Source: Emticicia agri
Lineage (GTDB): Bacteria > Bacteroidota > Bacteroidia > Cytophagales > Spirosomataceae
Length of the DNA stretch: 64,000 nt
Direction of reading: 5' to 3'
Assembly: GCA_945860265.1 (NCBI GenBank)
Contig: CAMAQF010000006.1
Span: 17,837 to 81,836 of the forward strand
Below, piece by piece: positions 57,259 to 64,000 of the stretch; the first letter of the stretch is position 1; every line of letters starts with the position of its first letter. The position numbers and the translations under genes are program-made. The notes beneath the pieces were generated by a model. It was not told the DNA's origin, searched no databases, and saw only the letters and a program-made list of their open reading frames with translations.

Positions 57259-57989
57259 TTTGTCCAAGTAGAAACGATTAGCAGAATTAAATTGTATATT
57301 GAATGAAATAAAATAGAAAAAAAGATGTTATATTTTAATCTTACATATCCAAAGAATACACCTGTTATGATTTGAGGTAATAATAAAAATGGAATATAAT
57401 ATAGCATTTTAAGATTTAGGATATAGTTAAAGTTACTAAGATGAGGTAAAGCAAAAAATAGAACTGAAATATAAAATATCAATCTTGGTTTCATAGTCCA
57501 AAACAATAATAATTTATTTTTCTGATTATGAAACAGCGTTAACCCAATAAATACAGCCCCTCCTGAAAATAATGCGAATGCTATATTAAATATTAAATGG
57601 TCTTCTACTTCATACATTGAAGATTTTGTAAAATAACAACTAATATAATAAACCAAAAGTGTTATTACGATAGAGATATTAATAACTGAAAATTTTAATC
57701 CTAATCGATGTAATAATTCTTCAAAAGTAGGACTTAATACACATAACAAAATCACTTTATAGACAACATCCTTATTTTTGAGACTTAAAGTTAATAAGTT
57801 TGTTGGCTTTGTAATGTTAAAATAGTAAAAGAAAAAGAAGCTTACTATTATAGCAAATAAACTAAATAAGAATAATACAACAAGTAATAAAATACTTTTT
57901 TTTACTGTATCAAAACTATATTTCTTGTAATCTTTTTTTACAATACCGCTATTCAATAAATAAAAAAACTCCTTTAAAATGTTTATCAT
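57255..57989 (-). CDS. CPBP-family intramembrane protease
   Basis: From ATG 57989 (MINILKEFFYLLNS, 244 aa), six or more membrane helices. CPBP (Abi/Rce1-like) motifs: EExxxR in SPTFEELLHRLGLKF, FxxxH in FFALPHLSN and HxxxN in FHSIYNLIL. Such proteins accompany many bacteriocin loci, as immunity proteins or as processing proteases. The track start 58136 adds ~49 residues from the spacer. Overlaps the HQCGH gene by ATGA, 309 bp after the precursor stop. Confidence 0.85.
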   Translation of the reverse strand: MINILKEFFYLLNSGIVKKDYKKYSFDTVKKSILLLVVLFLFSLFAIIVSFFFFYYFNITKPTNLLTLSLKNKDVVYKVILLCVLSPTFEELLHRLGLKFSVINISIVITLLVYYISCYFTKSSMYEVEDHLIFNIAFALFSGGAVFIGLTLFHNQKNKLLLFWTMKPRLIFYISVLFFALPHLSNFNYILNLKMLYYIPFLLLPQIITGVFFGYVRLKYNIFFSILFHSIYNLILLIVSTWTK

Positions 57990-58250
57990 TGTAATTCTTT
58001 TATGCAATAAGAATAAAACAGTTATGGATTTTTTTCGCTTTTTAACAAACTTAAAAACGAATGAGACTTGGCTAAAATCATGTTTAATTGAAAAAATATC
58101 TATTAGCCCATAAGCAAAAAACTTCCTGTAAATCACTTATAATAAACATTTTATAAAAAACTAAATTTGCCTAATGAATGTCTAATATCTATGCATATCA
58201 TGATAGTTTTTAGAATACATAAGAAATAGTATTTCATTTTGAATATCTAA

Positions 58251-58285
58251 AATTTGTTGAACCATTATTTTTAGTCCAACAAATT
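58251..58285 (-). terminator. Hairpin after precursor 58.3 kb
   Basis: AATTTGTTG ... CAACAAATT, 9-bp perfect stem with a 17-base loop, 13 bp past the precursor stop. Likely stops most transcripts so the peptide is made in excess over the CPBP operon. Confidence 0.5.
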
Positions 58286-58298
58286 TTTTAAATTATTA

Positions 58299-58475
58299 TC
58301 ATTTACTAGTATACGAACCATAAGAATCATTCGCATATGTTGAATGTGTGAAAGCGTGTTTTACTTCCGACCAAAAATGACACCAATCAAAATCTCCACC
58401 ACTAATGTTTTCTAAATTTTGAGTTACTTGCTCTGCTTTCTGAGCCTTCAACTCTTCTAATGATAGTCTTTTCAT
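58299..58475 (-). CDS. RiPP/bacteriocin-like precursor peptide B with GG leader (58 aa)
   Basis: Leader MKRLSLEELKAQKAEQVTQN LENISGG (27 aa) has a hydrophobic helical pattern and ends in Gly-Gly, as required by C39 exporters and as in the Bacteroidota GG-leader natural-product precursors. Core of 31 residues DFDWCHFWSEVKHAFTHSTY..SYTSK, one Cys, many aromatic, His, Ser, Thr and Asp. The track start (58541) is a TTG; ATG 58475 is favoured because an ATG, promoter and 5' hairpin fit it. Head of the cassette running to HlyD. Confidence 0.8.
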   Translation of the reverse strand: MKRLSLEELKAQKAEQVTQNLENISGGDFDWCHFWSEVKHAFTHSTYANDSYGSYTSK

Positions 58476-58665
58476 TGTTTTTGTACCGAAAGGATTTATA
58501 GCCACAGCACCGTTGCTGTTGTTTGTTTTTCGGTGCTGCAATTTGGGCTACTTTTGCAAATTTAGCACGATTATATGATAGATATATTATAATTATTTCA
58601 ATATATTTTATAATTATTACTTATAAAATACTTATATTTACCGTATAATAATTTTAAAGGGGTTT
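58476..58665 (-). promoter_or_regulatory. Conserved promoter and structured 5' UTR of precursor B
   Basis: Almost identical to 63479-63665 in front of precursor A. Contains a -7 box TAAATTTG (58557-58564, minus strand). The leader can form two exclusive stems: GCACCG/CGGTGC (58507-58512 with 58531-58536), or ACCGAAA/TTTCGGT (58528-58534 with 58485-58491), the second close to the start codon. A translational or attenuation switch is inferred. Confidence 0.6.
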
Positions 58666-58704
58666 AAGAAGAAATCTAATACAAATAAAATCTTCGCTTT
58701 TTCA

Positions 58705-59526
58705 TCAAAGTTTTTCTAAAATTTCATCAACTTCAAAAGTAGTAATCTGATAAGGATAATTGGCATAAGATTCATTATCTTCATTCATTCGATAGCCATT
58801 TGCTATATTTGCTTTTGCTTGAACTAATAATGCTTTTGCTTCTTCTTTTTGGTTTATTTGTAGTAAAACCATTGCTTTATAGTACTCAACATCTGGAAAA
58901 TGTGAGTTTTGAGCCATAGCATTTTCAAAGTATGATAAGGCCTCTTTATATTTTTTTTGCTTGAATTTTGTCAGTCCCCAATAAAACCAATCCACATAAT
59001 GGACTGCTTCTTTGCCTTTTAGTAAAGCATTATTGATAGATAAACCTAAATAATAATCTGCCGAATCTAATTTATTTAACTTTAAATACGAAATACCTAT
59101 CCAAAAAGGATAACTATGGTCCATTGTTTGGTCGATTGGGCGTTTTTTATATATAGCTTTCAAATCTATGATTGCATTGCCATAATCTTTCATAAAAACG
59201 CACTTCATAAAACCACGATAGCCTAAATATGCCAGTGTATCTAACTCAACTGCTTTATTCAGAAACCTCATACCATCATAATATTTGCCACTTTTGAAGT
59301 TAGGCATTGATTTCTGTTGCCATAAACGTGTATTTTTAGGCTCTATTGCTAAGGCTGAATCTAAGTACATTTGCCATTCAGCCGAATTGTAGCTGAATGT
59401 ATGCCAATATTCTTTTGTAATGTATTTTTCTTTTTTTGCTTTCAAAATACTATCATTTTGAGCAAAAGAAGAAAATATCATCAACAAGAGTGTACAACTA
59501 AGGCACAATTTCTGTAACTTTTCCAT
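58705..59526 (-). CDS. Secreted TPR-type protein
   Basis: From ATG 59526: signal peptide (SCTLLLMIFSSFAQ) and five or so helical repeats of TPR style (AEWQMYLDSALAIEPKNTRLWQQ, YYDGMRFLNKAVELDTLAYLGYRG, YWGLTKFKQKKYKEALSYFENAM, KAMVLLQINQKEEAKALL). Periplasmic scaffolding of another protein is likely. Its start overlaps the TonB-C-like gene by 29 bp. A broken near-identical copy is at 49600. Within the RiPP-like region it could serve immunity or receptor functions (inference). Confidence 0.75.
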   Translation of the reverse strand: MEKLQKLCLSCTLLLMIFSSFAQNDSILKAKKEKYITKEYWHTFSYNSAEWQMYLDSALAIEPKNTRLWQQKSMPNFKSGKYYDGMRFLNKAVELDTLAYLGYRGFMKCVFMKDYGNAIIDLKAIYKKRPIDQTMDHSYPFWIGISYLKLNKLDSADYYLGLSINNALLKGKEAVHYVDWFYWGLTKFKQKKYKEALSYFENAMAQNSHFPDVEYYKAMVLLQINQKEEAKALLVQAKANIANGYRMNEDNESYANYPYQITTFEVDEILEKL

Positions 59527-59932
59527 ACTCAATTTTGAAAGTAAAGTAGGTATAGTAATCAAATTTTCGACTTTCATAAGTTCCTATTTTCCAGTTTTCT
59601 AAGGTTTTGACAAAAGTTAATAAAGCTTCAATATATTTTTCTTCAAAGTTTATTTGTTTGTAACTATTATCAATTTGATAGATTTCAAAATTCCCTGTTT
59701 GCCCTTTACAGTTCACCACGAAACGAATTGTAATAAAGCCATTCATTTGCTTTGGTTGATAAGTCAATGTTCGATTTACTTCCTCTGTTAGTTTTTCGGA
59801 AGAAAGAGGATATTTTGTATTAAAAGAATAATATTGAGGTTTCCATTTATCAGTAAAAGCATTATCACACAACTTGAAGGACTCTTGCTGTGCAATACTA
59901 ATTATTGGAAAGAGAAAAAAGATAAGTTTCAT
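59498..59932 (-). CDS. TonB C-terminal-domain-like periplasmic protein
   Basis: 144 aa with signal peptide (MKLIFFLFPIISIAQ). The second half MNGFITIRFVVNCKGQTGNFEIYQIDNSYKQ ... ALLTFVKTLENWKIG has the beta-alpha-beta layout of TonB C-terminal domains (G.I.V.F.V...G.I......). No N-terminal membrane anchor or Pro-rich linker, so it is not a normal TonB but a soluble relative. Overlaps CPBP by ATGA and the TPR gene by 29 bp. Confidence 0.65.
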   Translation of the reverse strand: MKLIFFLFPIISIAQQESFKLCDNAFTDKWKPQYYSFNTKYPLSSEKLTEEVNRTLTYQPKQMNGFITIRFVVNCKGQTGNFEIYQIDNSYKQINFEEKYIEALLTFVKTLENWKIGTYESRKFDYYTYFTFKIEYGKVTEIVP

Positions 59933-60669
59933 TTTATATAATCTAAAAATGCAGGTATAAATGCCACCATATTTAACAAAGAATGCGATAGAACAGAATA
60001 AAAAATACCATATTTCAATCTTATGTAACCAAATACAATTCCATAGATGGTTTGTGGTAATGTTATCAATGGCATAAGTAGCAACGTTTTGAAGTTGAGT
60101 TCAAAATTAAAATAATGAAATACTCCAAATAAAAAGACTGAAAAATAAAAAACTTGTTTGCGATGATTTGACCAAAAATCAGTCAAAAAACTGTCTGTTT
60201 TTTGTGAAAATGTGAGAATAAATAAGGTAACTATTCCGAAAAGTAAAGCAATTAATATATTAGTAAAATAACTATTCATTGATTTGAAATACTCCGAAAT
60301 AGAAAAATGAATTATTATCAAGAAAAAATAACTTAAACAAGATGTCATTATTGAAAAATTAATTCGAGAATATTTTAATCCTAATCTAAATCCTAATTCT
60401 TCAATTAGCGGAATATAAAATATGTAAGAAATAATACTGAATATAGCCCCATTTGATACAATAAACTCATTTGTACGATTAATTGGATATGGGATATTCA
60501 ATACTTTTAGAAGACAAACACTAACGATAATTGTAGTTACAGAAGTAATTAATGATAATAACAAAGTACAAACAATTTCATTAATTTTAACTTTTAATGA
60601 AATGTTACTTTTTTCAACATACCCTTTTGAAAATAATATTTTTATATTTTGAACATAGACTCCTATCAT
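59929..60669 (-). CDS. CPBP-family intramembrane protease, second copy
   Basis: 246 aa, paralog of the 57.3-kb protein, with motifs PLIEELGFRLGLKYS (EExxxR), FGVFHYFNF (FxxxH) and SHSLLNMVAF (HxxxN), and the shared GYIRLKYGIFYSVLSHSL end. Likely immunity or processing. Upstream is a broken small gene. Overlaps the TonB-C-like start by ATGA. Confidence 0.85.
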   Translation of the reverse strand: MIGVYVQNIKILFSKGYVEKSNISLKVKINEIVCTLLLSLITSVTTIIVSVCLLKVLNIPYPINRTNEFIVSNGAIFSIISYIFYIPLIEELGFRLGLKYSRINFSIMTSCLSYFFLIIIHFSISEYFKSMNSYFTNILIALLFGIVTLFILTFSQKTDSFLTDFWSNHRKQVFYFSVFLFGVFHYFNFELNFKTLLLMPLITLPQTIYGIVFGYIRLKYGIFYSVLSHSLLNMVAFIPAFLDYIK

Positions 60670-60721
60670 AAACTTAATTGAGAAATTGTTAAAAAAGTCT
60701 TACAAAATATTAATGTTTATT

Positions 60722-60949
60722 CTAAAAGGTTCTGCATCTGAGTGGGTACTCATGCGTCAGTTCAGGAGTAGCATAATGCCCCATGTTATGAATAGTTCCG
60801 TTGGCGGTTACTAAAATTCCCGATGAACTTTTACCCAAAGCATTTTGTGCTTTTTGTAGAATGCCCAAAGCTTTCTGATAATTAACGTTGGTTTGGGCAA
60901 TACCTGCTGTAAAAGACAAGAAAAAGAATAGTGATAAGAAAAATTTCAT
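60722..60949 (-). pseudogene. Truncated secreted protein N-terminus
   Basis: Signal peptide MKFFLSLFFFLSFTAGIAQ then NYQKALGILQKAQNALG and GTIHNMGHYATPELTHEYPLRCRTF-stop. A change of frame at the end gives HSDAEPFRINI, which continues the sense better, so the gene is frameshifted and cut. The LQKAQNALG...G.I.N.GHY.TPE phrase looks like the start of larger secreted hydrolases, not named with confidence. Confidence 0.5.
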
Positions 60950-60955
60950 GTTATT

Positions 60956-62122
60956 TTATTTGAGAGGGTTTATTGCTTGAAATAGTTTGTAGTTAAATAA
61001 ATATGGTTGGTTTTTGTAATCCAACGAGAATAATAATGACCTGTATTTTTTTTTGATTTTCTTGTATCCACTCAAAAACATTTCATAAAACTCAAATCCT
61101 TGGTTTGTTAAGATTCGCTTATCGTTCATATGTTCCAAATCTTTCTGGAATTTGTCCATATAGAAACCTAATCTACCGATTGCTTCATGCTTTTCATTTT
61201 CATGAAAAATGCTATTATCTAAACATTTATCCAAAGAGTGTAAAATGGTAGTGTAGGTAAATAGCCCATGAAAAGCACCATAGACTGTTCTGCTCTCTCC
61301 ATCAATATAAGTAAATTCTTTAAGCGGTGATTCTTTATGAACTTTTAGAAAGTTTTCAACTTTTAAGGTTAAAGCATGGTATATTACATGACCACACTGA
61401 TGGGCAATATCATCCACGAAAAACAATTTTTTTCTCGTTTCGTTAGCTACATTAATAAAGCCTACTCCATAATAAGAAAGTGCCGCCATTGAGTATTGAG
61501 TTTCACTATTAAAAACAACCAACTCTCGGCATGTTGTTTTTAATAATCTAAGAAAATCTGGCGTTACATTTTGAAAAATACTTGCCGTATTATCAATGAT
61601 TCTCTGGTACTTTATTGCAGTATCTTGCACAGTTTCAACAAAAGTTGTCTCAAACCGTTGAGTTATTAAGTCTGTTGGGTGTAAACACAACCTTATTTTA
61701 GTTGATTCAACATAAATGTTAGGAATAATTGGCATGGTTCCGCTCTTTGTAATAGCCTCTTTATCTTTTATTTTATACAAAATTCCCTGAGAATTAGGTT
61801 CTATTTTTAGGTAACCGATATTTGGAAGATTAACCATTCCAAATTTATCTGATTCAATAATTATTTGTTCGGGTTTTGACTCACCGCTTATATAACCATA
61901 AACAGCTAGTTCTAATGAAACTTTATTTTTATAGTTTTTATTTCCGCTGAAATAATGGAATAGAGTTGGTTCTAAAAAGATATTATCGTCATCATAAATT
62001 AATTTCTGAAAAAGGGATGGGTTTTCTTTATAGAAAGCTAAACGAATCATATCTGACAATTCTTGTTGGTTTTGAACAACCAAATTTTCATCAATCAAGA
62101 AATCTAAAACGTGTATCATCAT
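60956..62122 (-). CDS. HQCGH-motif protein, second copy
   Basis: 388 aa, paralog of 56101-57258 across its full length. Same key elements: FFVDDIAHQCGHVIYHALTL (~237) and ESRTVYGAFHGLFTYTTILHSLD; N-terminal region KFGMVNLPNIGYLKIEPN also conserved between copies. Cytoplasmic, no signal peptide. The retention of Gln in HQCGH in both copies argues it is functional, not a lesion. Probably modifies precursor A at 63.3 kb, or is a peptide-binding partner. ATG at 62122 or 62119; 16 bp after the metallopeptidase stop. Confidence 0.55.
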   Translation of the reverse strand: MMIHVLDFLIDENLVVQNQQELSDMIRLAFYKENPSLFQKLIYDDDNIFLEPTLFHYFSGNKNYKNKVSLELAVYGYISGESKPEQIIIESDKFGMVNLPNIGYLKIEPNSQGILYKIKDKEAITKSGTMPIIPNIYVESTKIRLCLHPTDLITQRFETTFVETVQDTAIKYQRIIDNTASIFQNVTPDFLRLLKTTCRELVVFNSETQYSMAALSYYGVGFINVANETRKKLFFVDDIAHQCGHVIYHALTLKVENFLKVHKESPLKEFTYIDGESRTVYGAFHGLFTYTTILHSLDKCLDNSIFHENEKHEAIGRLGFYMDKFQKDLEHMNDKRILTNQGFEFYEMFLSGYKKIKKKYRSLLFSLDYKNQPYLFNYKLFQAINPLK

Positions 62123-62138
62123 TTGGATTAGTATTACT

Positions 62139-63260
62139 TTATTTGTAAAAACTTAATTCTTTTTTTATGTAATCATTCATATTTTCTTTTTTCACTAAGA
62201 GTAATTTTTCAATTATTCTGTAAATATACTCGTCTTCTTGTCCTGAATTAAGTACTTTATCAATTCCTAAAATCCCATGCTTTTCATAAATTTTTTTACA
62301 TAATAACCCCGCAATTGCATAATCAACATTCGTAGTTTTTTTAATTGGTGTATGATTTTGTAAGTCTAAAAGATTCTGAAAGTCTATTGACTGACTCTTG
62401 ATTTCGGCGTTCAGATTCGACAAATGCCATTCAAGAGGTTTGCCCAAACTACCGCCAAGAAAAGTGGCTATTCCCTCATCCCAAAAGGAATGATATTTTT
62501 TTAAATACTTTTGTGATGTATATAAATGTATCAATTCATGTGGATATGAAAACCTTTTATTTCCTGCAAAAATTCTTTTATTATGAACATCCGTTATAGA
62601 GGCATCTTCATTTCTATCAAAAAAGGTTAAATGATAATCAAACCCTCTAATTTCTTGAATCTCTTTAAAGTTATTACACACATAATAATCAAAATTGTTT
62701 AATTGTATCCCAAACCAAATATTGAAAGATTCAATTTTTTGTCTCATTTCCAATATTTCTAATGTGTCAACTTGTATATTTGGGGCAGATATGTAGTGAA
62801 TTTTATCAATTGTTTTTTTATTCCATTTTAATGTATTCGCCCTCAATGAAGATAATATTTTGAATTGCTTACTATGTTCATCTTTTTCTAAGTAGAAATT
62901 GTATATGCCAGTAAATTCAGATTTAATACTCATAAACGCAACTTTTACTCGCGTCAAACCCTCAAACTCATCAATAAAAATAAGTGTTGGTTTATAATAA
63001 AAATAATCTTGATAGTATTCGCTGTTTTGCAATGATACTATTTCGATATCAATAAAGTTATTAACTGTATCTTTTGAACTCCAATTTTGTTTCCAACTTT
63101 TATTTTGGATTTTATTATTGAAATAACTATCTATACATTTTATTACTTCTGTATAATCACTGTTATTTTTGTAAGGGGTATTCAAAGACAGTACACTATT
63201 CTCTTTTTGAGAAATACATTTGGTTGTGAAAAGACAAAATATTACTAAAAATTTGTTCAT
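62139..63260 (-). CDS. Secreted gluzincin-like metallopeptidase (HELIH)
   Basis: 373 aa with a signal peptide (NKFLVIFCLFTTKCISQ). SYPHELIHLYTSQ (~239) has the full HExxH zinc motif, followed by WDEGIATFLGGSLG with the Glu third ligand, so a gluzincin (MA clan) protease. Weakly similar N-terminal half to the 54.9-kb paralog. Periplasmic location suggests cutting of exported peptides or of the leader. It begins 53 bp after precursor A and just behind a strong terminator. Confidence 0.75.
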   Translation of the reverse strand: MNKFLVIFCLFTTKCISQKENSVLSLNTPYKNNSDYTEVIKCIDSYFNNKIQNKSWKQNWSSKDTVNNFIDIEIVSLQNSEYYQDYFYYKPTLIFIDEFEGLTRVKVAFMSIKSEFTGIYNFYLEKDEHSKQFKILSSLRANTLKWNKKTIDKIHYISAPNIQVDTLEILEMRQKIESFNIWFGIQLNNFDYYVCNNFKEIQEIRGFDYHLTFFDRNEDASITDVHNKRIFAGNKRFSYPHELIHLYTSQKYLKKYHSFWDEGIATFLGGSLGKPLEWHLSNLNAEIKSQSIDFQNLLDLQNHTPIKKTTNVDYAIAGLLCKKIYEKHGILGIDKVLNSGQEDEYIYRIIEKLLLVKKENMNDYIKKELSFYK

Positions 63261-63277
63261 AATTAAAAAAATTAAAA

Positions 63278-63303
63278 GTCGCTGAGTTAAATTACTCAGC
63301 GAC
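63278..63303 (-). terminator. Intrinsic terminator after precursor A
   Basis: GTCGCTGAGT-AATTTA-ACTCAGCGAC (10-bp perfect stem) followed on the minus strand by TTTTAATTTTTTT. 10 bp after the precursor stop. Expected to hold back transcription into the peptidase and HQCGH genes relative to the peptide. Confidence 0.85.
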
Positions 63304-63313
63304 CCATAAAGTT

Positions 63314-63478
63314 TTACTGCTTACTAAACTTTGTCCTAGTCGCGTCGGAAGGCATAACTGTACTTGGCTTACCATAACCATTATGACAATATTCTTCTGT
63401 TCCGCCTTTGATTGCTTCCAAGTTCATAATTTGACTTGTTGAATTTGCCTTCAACTCTTCTAATGATAATCTTTTCAT
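63314..63478 (-). CDS. RiPP/bacteriocin-like precursor peptide A with GG leader (54 aa)
   Basis: Leader MKRLSLEELKANSTSQIMN LEAIKGG (26 aa) shares its first 11 residues with precursor B. Core of 28 residues TEEYCHNGYGKPSTVMPSD...KFSKQ, one Cys. Both cores begin GG-xxx-[W/Y]-C-H. Start at ATG 63478, not the TTG 63544 in the track. Head of the cassette running to the TPR gene. Hits the same leader family as TIGR04149 GG-leader precursors by eye only. Confidence 0.8.
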   Translation of the reverse strand: MKRLSLEELKANSTSQIMNLEAIKGGTEEYCHNGYGKPSTVMPSDATRTKFSKQ

Positions 63479-63665
63479 TGTTTTTGTACCGAAAGGATTT
63501 ATAGCCACAGCACCGTTGCTGTTGTTTGTTTTTCGGTGATGCAATTTGGGCTACTTTTGCAAATATAGCACGATTATATGCTGCTTATATTATAATTATT
63601 TCAATATATTTTATAATTATTACTTATAAAACACTTATATTTTACTTATAATAATTTTATTGAGG
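63479..63665 (-). promoter_or_regulatory. Conserved promoter and structured 5' UTR of precursor A
   Basis: Near-copy of 58476-58665, differing at few positions. Contains the -7 box TATATTTG (63560-63567, minus strand). CACCG (63511-63515) pairs with CGGTG (63534-63538), and the alternative ACCGAAA/TTTCGGT pairing is kept. Shared with the divergent XRE gene starting at 63728. Confidence 0.6.
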
Positions 63666-63727
63666 TTTGGTTGTAAATAAGAGAAAGATTTATAATCTTG
63701 CAAATCAAAATCTATGCTGTAACTTTT

Positions 63728-64000
63728 ATGAACAATCTTCTTGCTGATAATATACGAACCAAACGCCTCGAACGAGGCTATAAACAAGAAGTCTTAGCAT
63801 TCGAATGTAACATGACACAAGCCAATATTTCACATATCGAAAATAGAAAATCAAATCCCTCTGAAGAAGATATAGAAAAGATAGCTAAGGTTTTGGATAT
63901 AAGGCCCGAAGAACTTAAATATGGTGTAAAAGAAATAAAAATTGAACATCATAATCACCCAAATTCTACAAATCCAAATCAAATCAACAATGGCGTAGCA
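63728..64000 (+). CDS. XRE-family regulator (partial, 3' end outside window)
   Basis: Open from ATG 63728 to the window edge (91 codons), so missing from the track. HTH_3 domain: NIRTKRLERGYKQEVLAFECNMTQANISHIENRKSNPSEEDIEKIAKVLDIRPEELKYG. Followed by a His/Asn-rich linker (EHHNHPNSTNPNQINNG), typical of Bacteroidota XRE proteins with a C-terminal coiled coil. Divergent from precursor A, so a likely regulator of this peptide, in the same arrangement as the XRE and peptide at 15.6-16.2 kb. Confidence 0.85.
   Translation, partial: MNNLLADNIRTKRLERGYKQEVLAFECNMTQANISHIENRKSNPSEEDIEKIAKVLDIRPEELKYGVKEIKIEHHNHPNSTNPNQINNGVA

Noticed and set aside
58299-63478. Lanthipeptide or microcin class for the precursors
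   Set aside because: Each core has one Cys and there is no LanB, LanM, YcaO or radical SAM gene in the locus.
1-64000. tRNA and rRNA genes
   Set aside because: No cloverleaf with GGTTCGA-type T-loop or rRNA-like stretch was recognised on either strand by eye.

Overview
The window reads as an AT-rich Bacteroidota chromosome, most likely Cytophagia (a Spirosomataceae-like relative; this is inference from protein style, no search was run). Support: a SusC/SusD pair, lipoproteins and TonB-dependent receptors with CarboxypepD_reg-like domains, a long-form IspH, absence of Shine-Dalgarno sequences, and promoter-like TAnnTTTG boxes.

Layout. (1) 1-3.9 kb: an outer-membrane Wzi-like protein (cut by the window edge), ispH, small hypotheticals. 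(2) 4.2-9.3 kb: a minus-strand operon of TonB-dependent receptor, lipoprotein, LytS-type kinase and LytTR regulator; receptor and regulator each carry exactly one in-frame TAA. (3) 9.7-15 kb: VOC, secreted hypothetical, OsmC, DJ-1/PfpI, thioredoxin, then a decayed second DJ-1/PfpI copy. (4) 15.3-16.8 kb: a scrapyard with REP-like palindromes, an XRE regulator, two tandem palindromic operators, a GG-leader peptide and a broken HipBA pair. (5) rimO, remnants of an aromatic-catabolism locus around an intact AAHS transporter, then fusA with a clear terminator. (6) 23.9-25.5 kb: an amine-oxidase fragment, a degenerate IS3 element containing an odd GC-rich inverted repeat, and an IS21-like end. (7) 25.5-49.6 kb: a polysaccharide utilization locus in two divergent arms. 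The minus arm has an FAD oxidoreductase, a PL8 lyase and an IS-truncated enolase-superfamily gene. The plus arm has GH116, an alpha/alpha-barrel protein, a lipoprotein, SusC, SusD, two enolase-superfamily proteins, a GH43-like propeller, heparinase II/III, CE15 esterase and BNR-4. Together they suggest uptake and breakdown of a uronic-acid-containing polysaccharide. (8) 49.6-51.2 kb: pseudogene scrapyard with a duplicated rimO tail. (9) 51.2-63.5 kb: a double RiPP/bacteriocin-like locus.

The last region is the most unusual. Two GG-leader precursor peptides share an almost identical promoter/5' UTR. Each is followed by a terminator-like hairpin and by one copy each of three gene families: a CPBP membrane protease, a ~388-aa protein with an HQCGH motif that resembles the HEXXH peptide-modifying (beta-hydroxylase) family, and a secreted gluzincin-like metallopeptidase. 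One cassette also carries the exporter (C39-peptidase ABC transporter plus HlyD adaptor); the other carries a TonB-C-like and a TPR protein. A third GG-leader peptide lies 42 kb away at 16 kb, beside an XRE gene. A broken relative of that XRE gene sits next to the exporter, joined to a copied rimO tail, so the two loci have exchanged DNA.
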